The position numbers and the translations under genes are program-made. Below the pieces are notes generated by a model, which did not search any database, had not been told where the DNA came from, and was given only the letters and a program-made list of their open reading frames with translations. A stretch of 29,503 nt of DNA from SVQP01 sp045594445 (GTDB lineage: Bacteria; Bacillota; Clostridia; Oscillospirales; CAG-272): the NCBI GenBank assembly GCA_045594445.1, contig JAZNYL010000042.1, positions 1 through 29,503 of the forward strand. Direction: 5' to 3'. The first letter of the stretch is position 1, and every line of letters starts with the position of its first letter. Shown here piece by piece: positions 29,306 to 29,503 of this stretch.

Positions 29306-29372
29306 ATCCTTGGTTTGTGCAATATATACAAAACACAAGTGCAAAACATATATACTTTGTCAAAACCCACAC

Positions 29373-29401
29373 TTGACAAAGCAGGGCGAAAGTGGTAGAA
29401 T
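29373..29401 (+). promoter_or_regulatory. Outward sigma-A promoter 1
   Basis: TTGACA (29373-29378), 17-nt spacer, TAGAAT (29396-29401). No gene start follows within the window, so the transcript continues past the right edge. Confidence 0.8.
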
Positions 29402-29454
29402 ATTCAAGGTCGCGAGAGCGGCCGATAAAACGGCAGACGAGCTTTGATCGATAG

Positions 29455-29503
29455 AAAAAAGTCGAAATTTTTTGAAAAAAGTTTTGAAAAACCTATTGAC
29501 AAA
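29455..29503 (+). promoter_or_regulatory. Outward promoter 2, A-tract and -35 only (cut by window end)
   Basis: A-rich tracts at 29455-29491 lead into TATTGACAAA at the last bases, with TTGACA at 29497-29502. This matches the tRNA-Thr promoter, which has the same A-tract composition and TATTGACAAA. The -10 lies outside the window. A tRNA or rRNA gene probably follows. Confidence 0.65.

Larger units (their letters stand above)
29093..29503. other. Non-coding interval after mutS2: hairpins and two outward promoters
   Basis: No believable gene lies here. Hairpins are GGGGC-AAC-GCCCC at about 29152-29164, CGCGCC-CGCA-GGCGCG nearby, TTTCTTTGG with CCAAAGAAA, and the GC-rich AGCCCTCGGC/GCCGAGGGCT stem at 29276-29298. 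Downstream are promoter-like sequences. The short open frames on both strands cross these structures and have repeat-like composition. Confidence 0.7.

Noticed and set aside
29098..29379. 93-aa minus-strand open frame after mutS2
   Set aside because: It runs through several hairpins and the repeat-like segment, has no ribosome binding site and no recognisable motif.
1..29503. CRISPR arrays, insertion sequences, integrases or prophage genes
   Set aside because: No regularly spaced direct repeats, transposase or recombinase motifs were seen on either strand.

Overview
The window reads as chromosomal DNA from a spore-forming, Gram-positive member of class Clostridia. The evidence is the sporulation genes ylbJ, yqfC and yqfD, a SCIFF peptide with its radical SAM maturase, an era/recO housekeeping cluster typical of Firmicutes, strong AGGAGG-type ribosome binding sites, and lipoprotein signal peptides. 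Most genes look moderately GC-rich. The TIR-domain gene and the XRE/SLOG pair are visibly richer in A and T, which suggests later acquisition. I cannot name the genus.

Layout. Positions 1-220 hold hairpin-rich repeat and terminator sequence. Positions 221-3750 (minus) encode a heterodimeric ABC exporter. Positions 3860-6106 (minus) encode a membrane-anchored protein joining a TIR domain to BspA-like leucine-rich repeats. Positions 6375-7121 (minus) encode a YwaF/TMEM164-type membrane protein. A solitary tRNA-Thr(GGT) with a textbook promoter and terminator follows (7376-7451), then a C_GCAxxG_C_C redox-type protein. Two tandem paralogous lipoproteins with BspA-like repeats occupy 8232-10973. 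On the minus strand lie a cysteine desulfurase, a DUF3343 protein and YlbJ (11014-13594).

Divergent from ylbJ, a long plus-strand cluster runs from 13656 to 24015: yqfC, yqfD, phoH, ybeY, a small membrane protein, era, recO, an Orn/Lys/Arg decarboxylase-family enzyme, a probable TIM-barrel protein, and a CotH-kinase lipoprotein with lamin-tail and chitobiase-like domains. Most junctions overlap or are under 20 nt. The exception is era-recO, where a 68-nt multi-hairpin repeat is inserted. Relative to the Bacillus order, yqfF, dgkA and cdd are missing and an unrecognised single-pass membrane protein fills the gap.

Downstream, 24068-24229 contains four consecutive hairpins. An XRE repressor and a stand-alone SLOG-fold protein are then transcribed divergently from overlapping promoters, with palindromes that look like operators. 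The SCIFF precursor and its maturase follow, separated by a hairpin, then mutS2. The window ends in a structured non-coding stretch with two tandem strong promoters pointing out of the window, the second resembling the tRNA promoter seen earlier.

The least explained items are the TIR-LRR-membrane protein, the XRE/SLOG switch, the hairpin array beside it, and the CotH/TIM-barrel tail of the recO cluster. All calls rest on reading the sequence; no database search was run.
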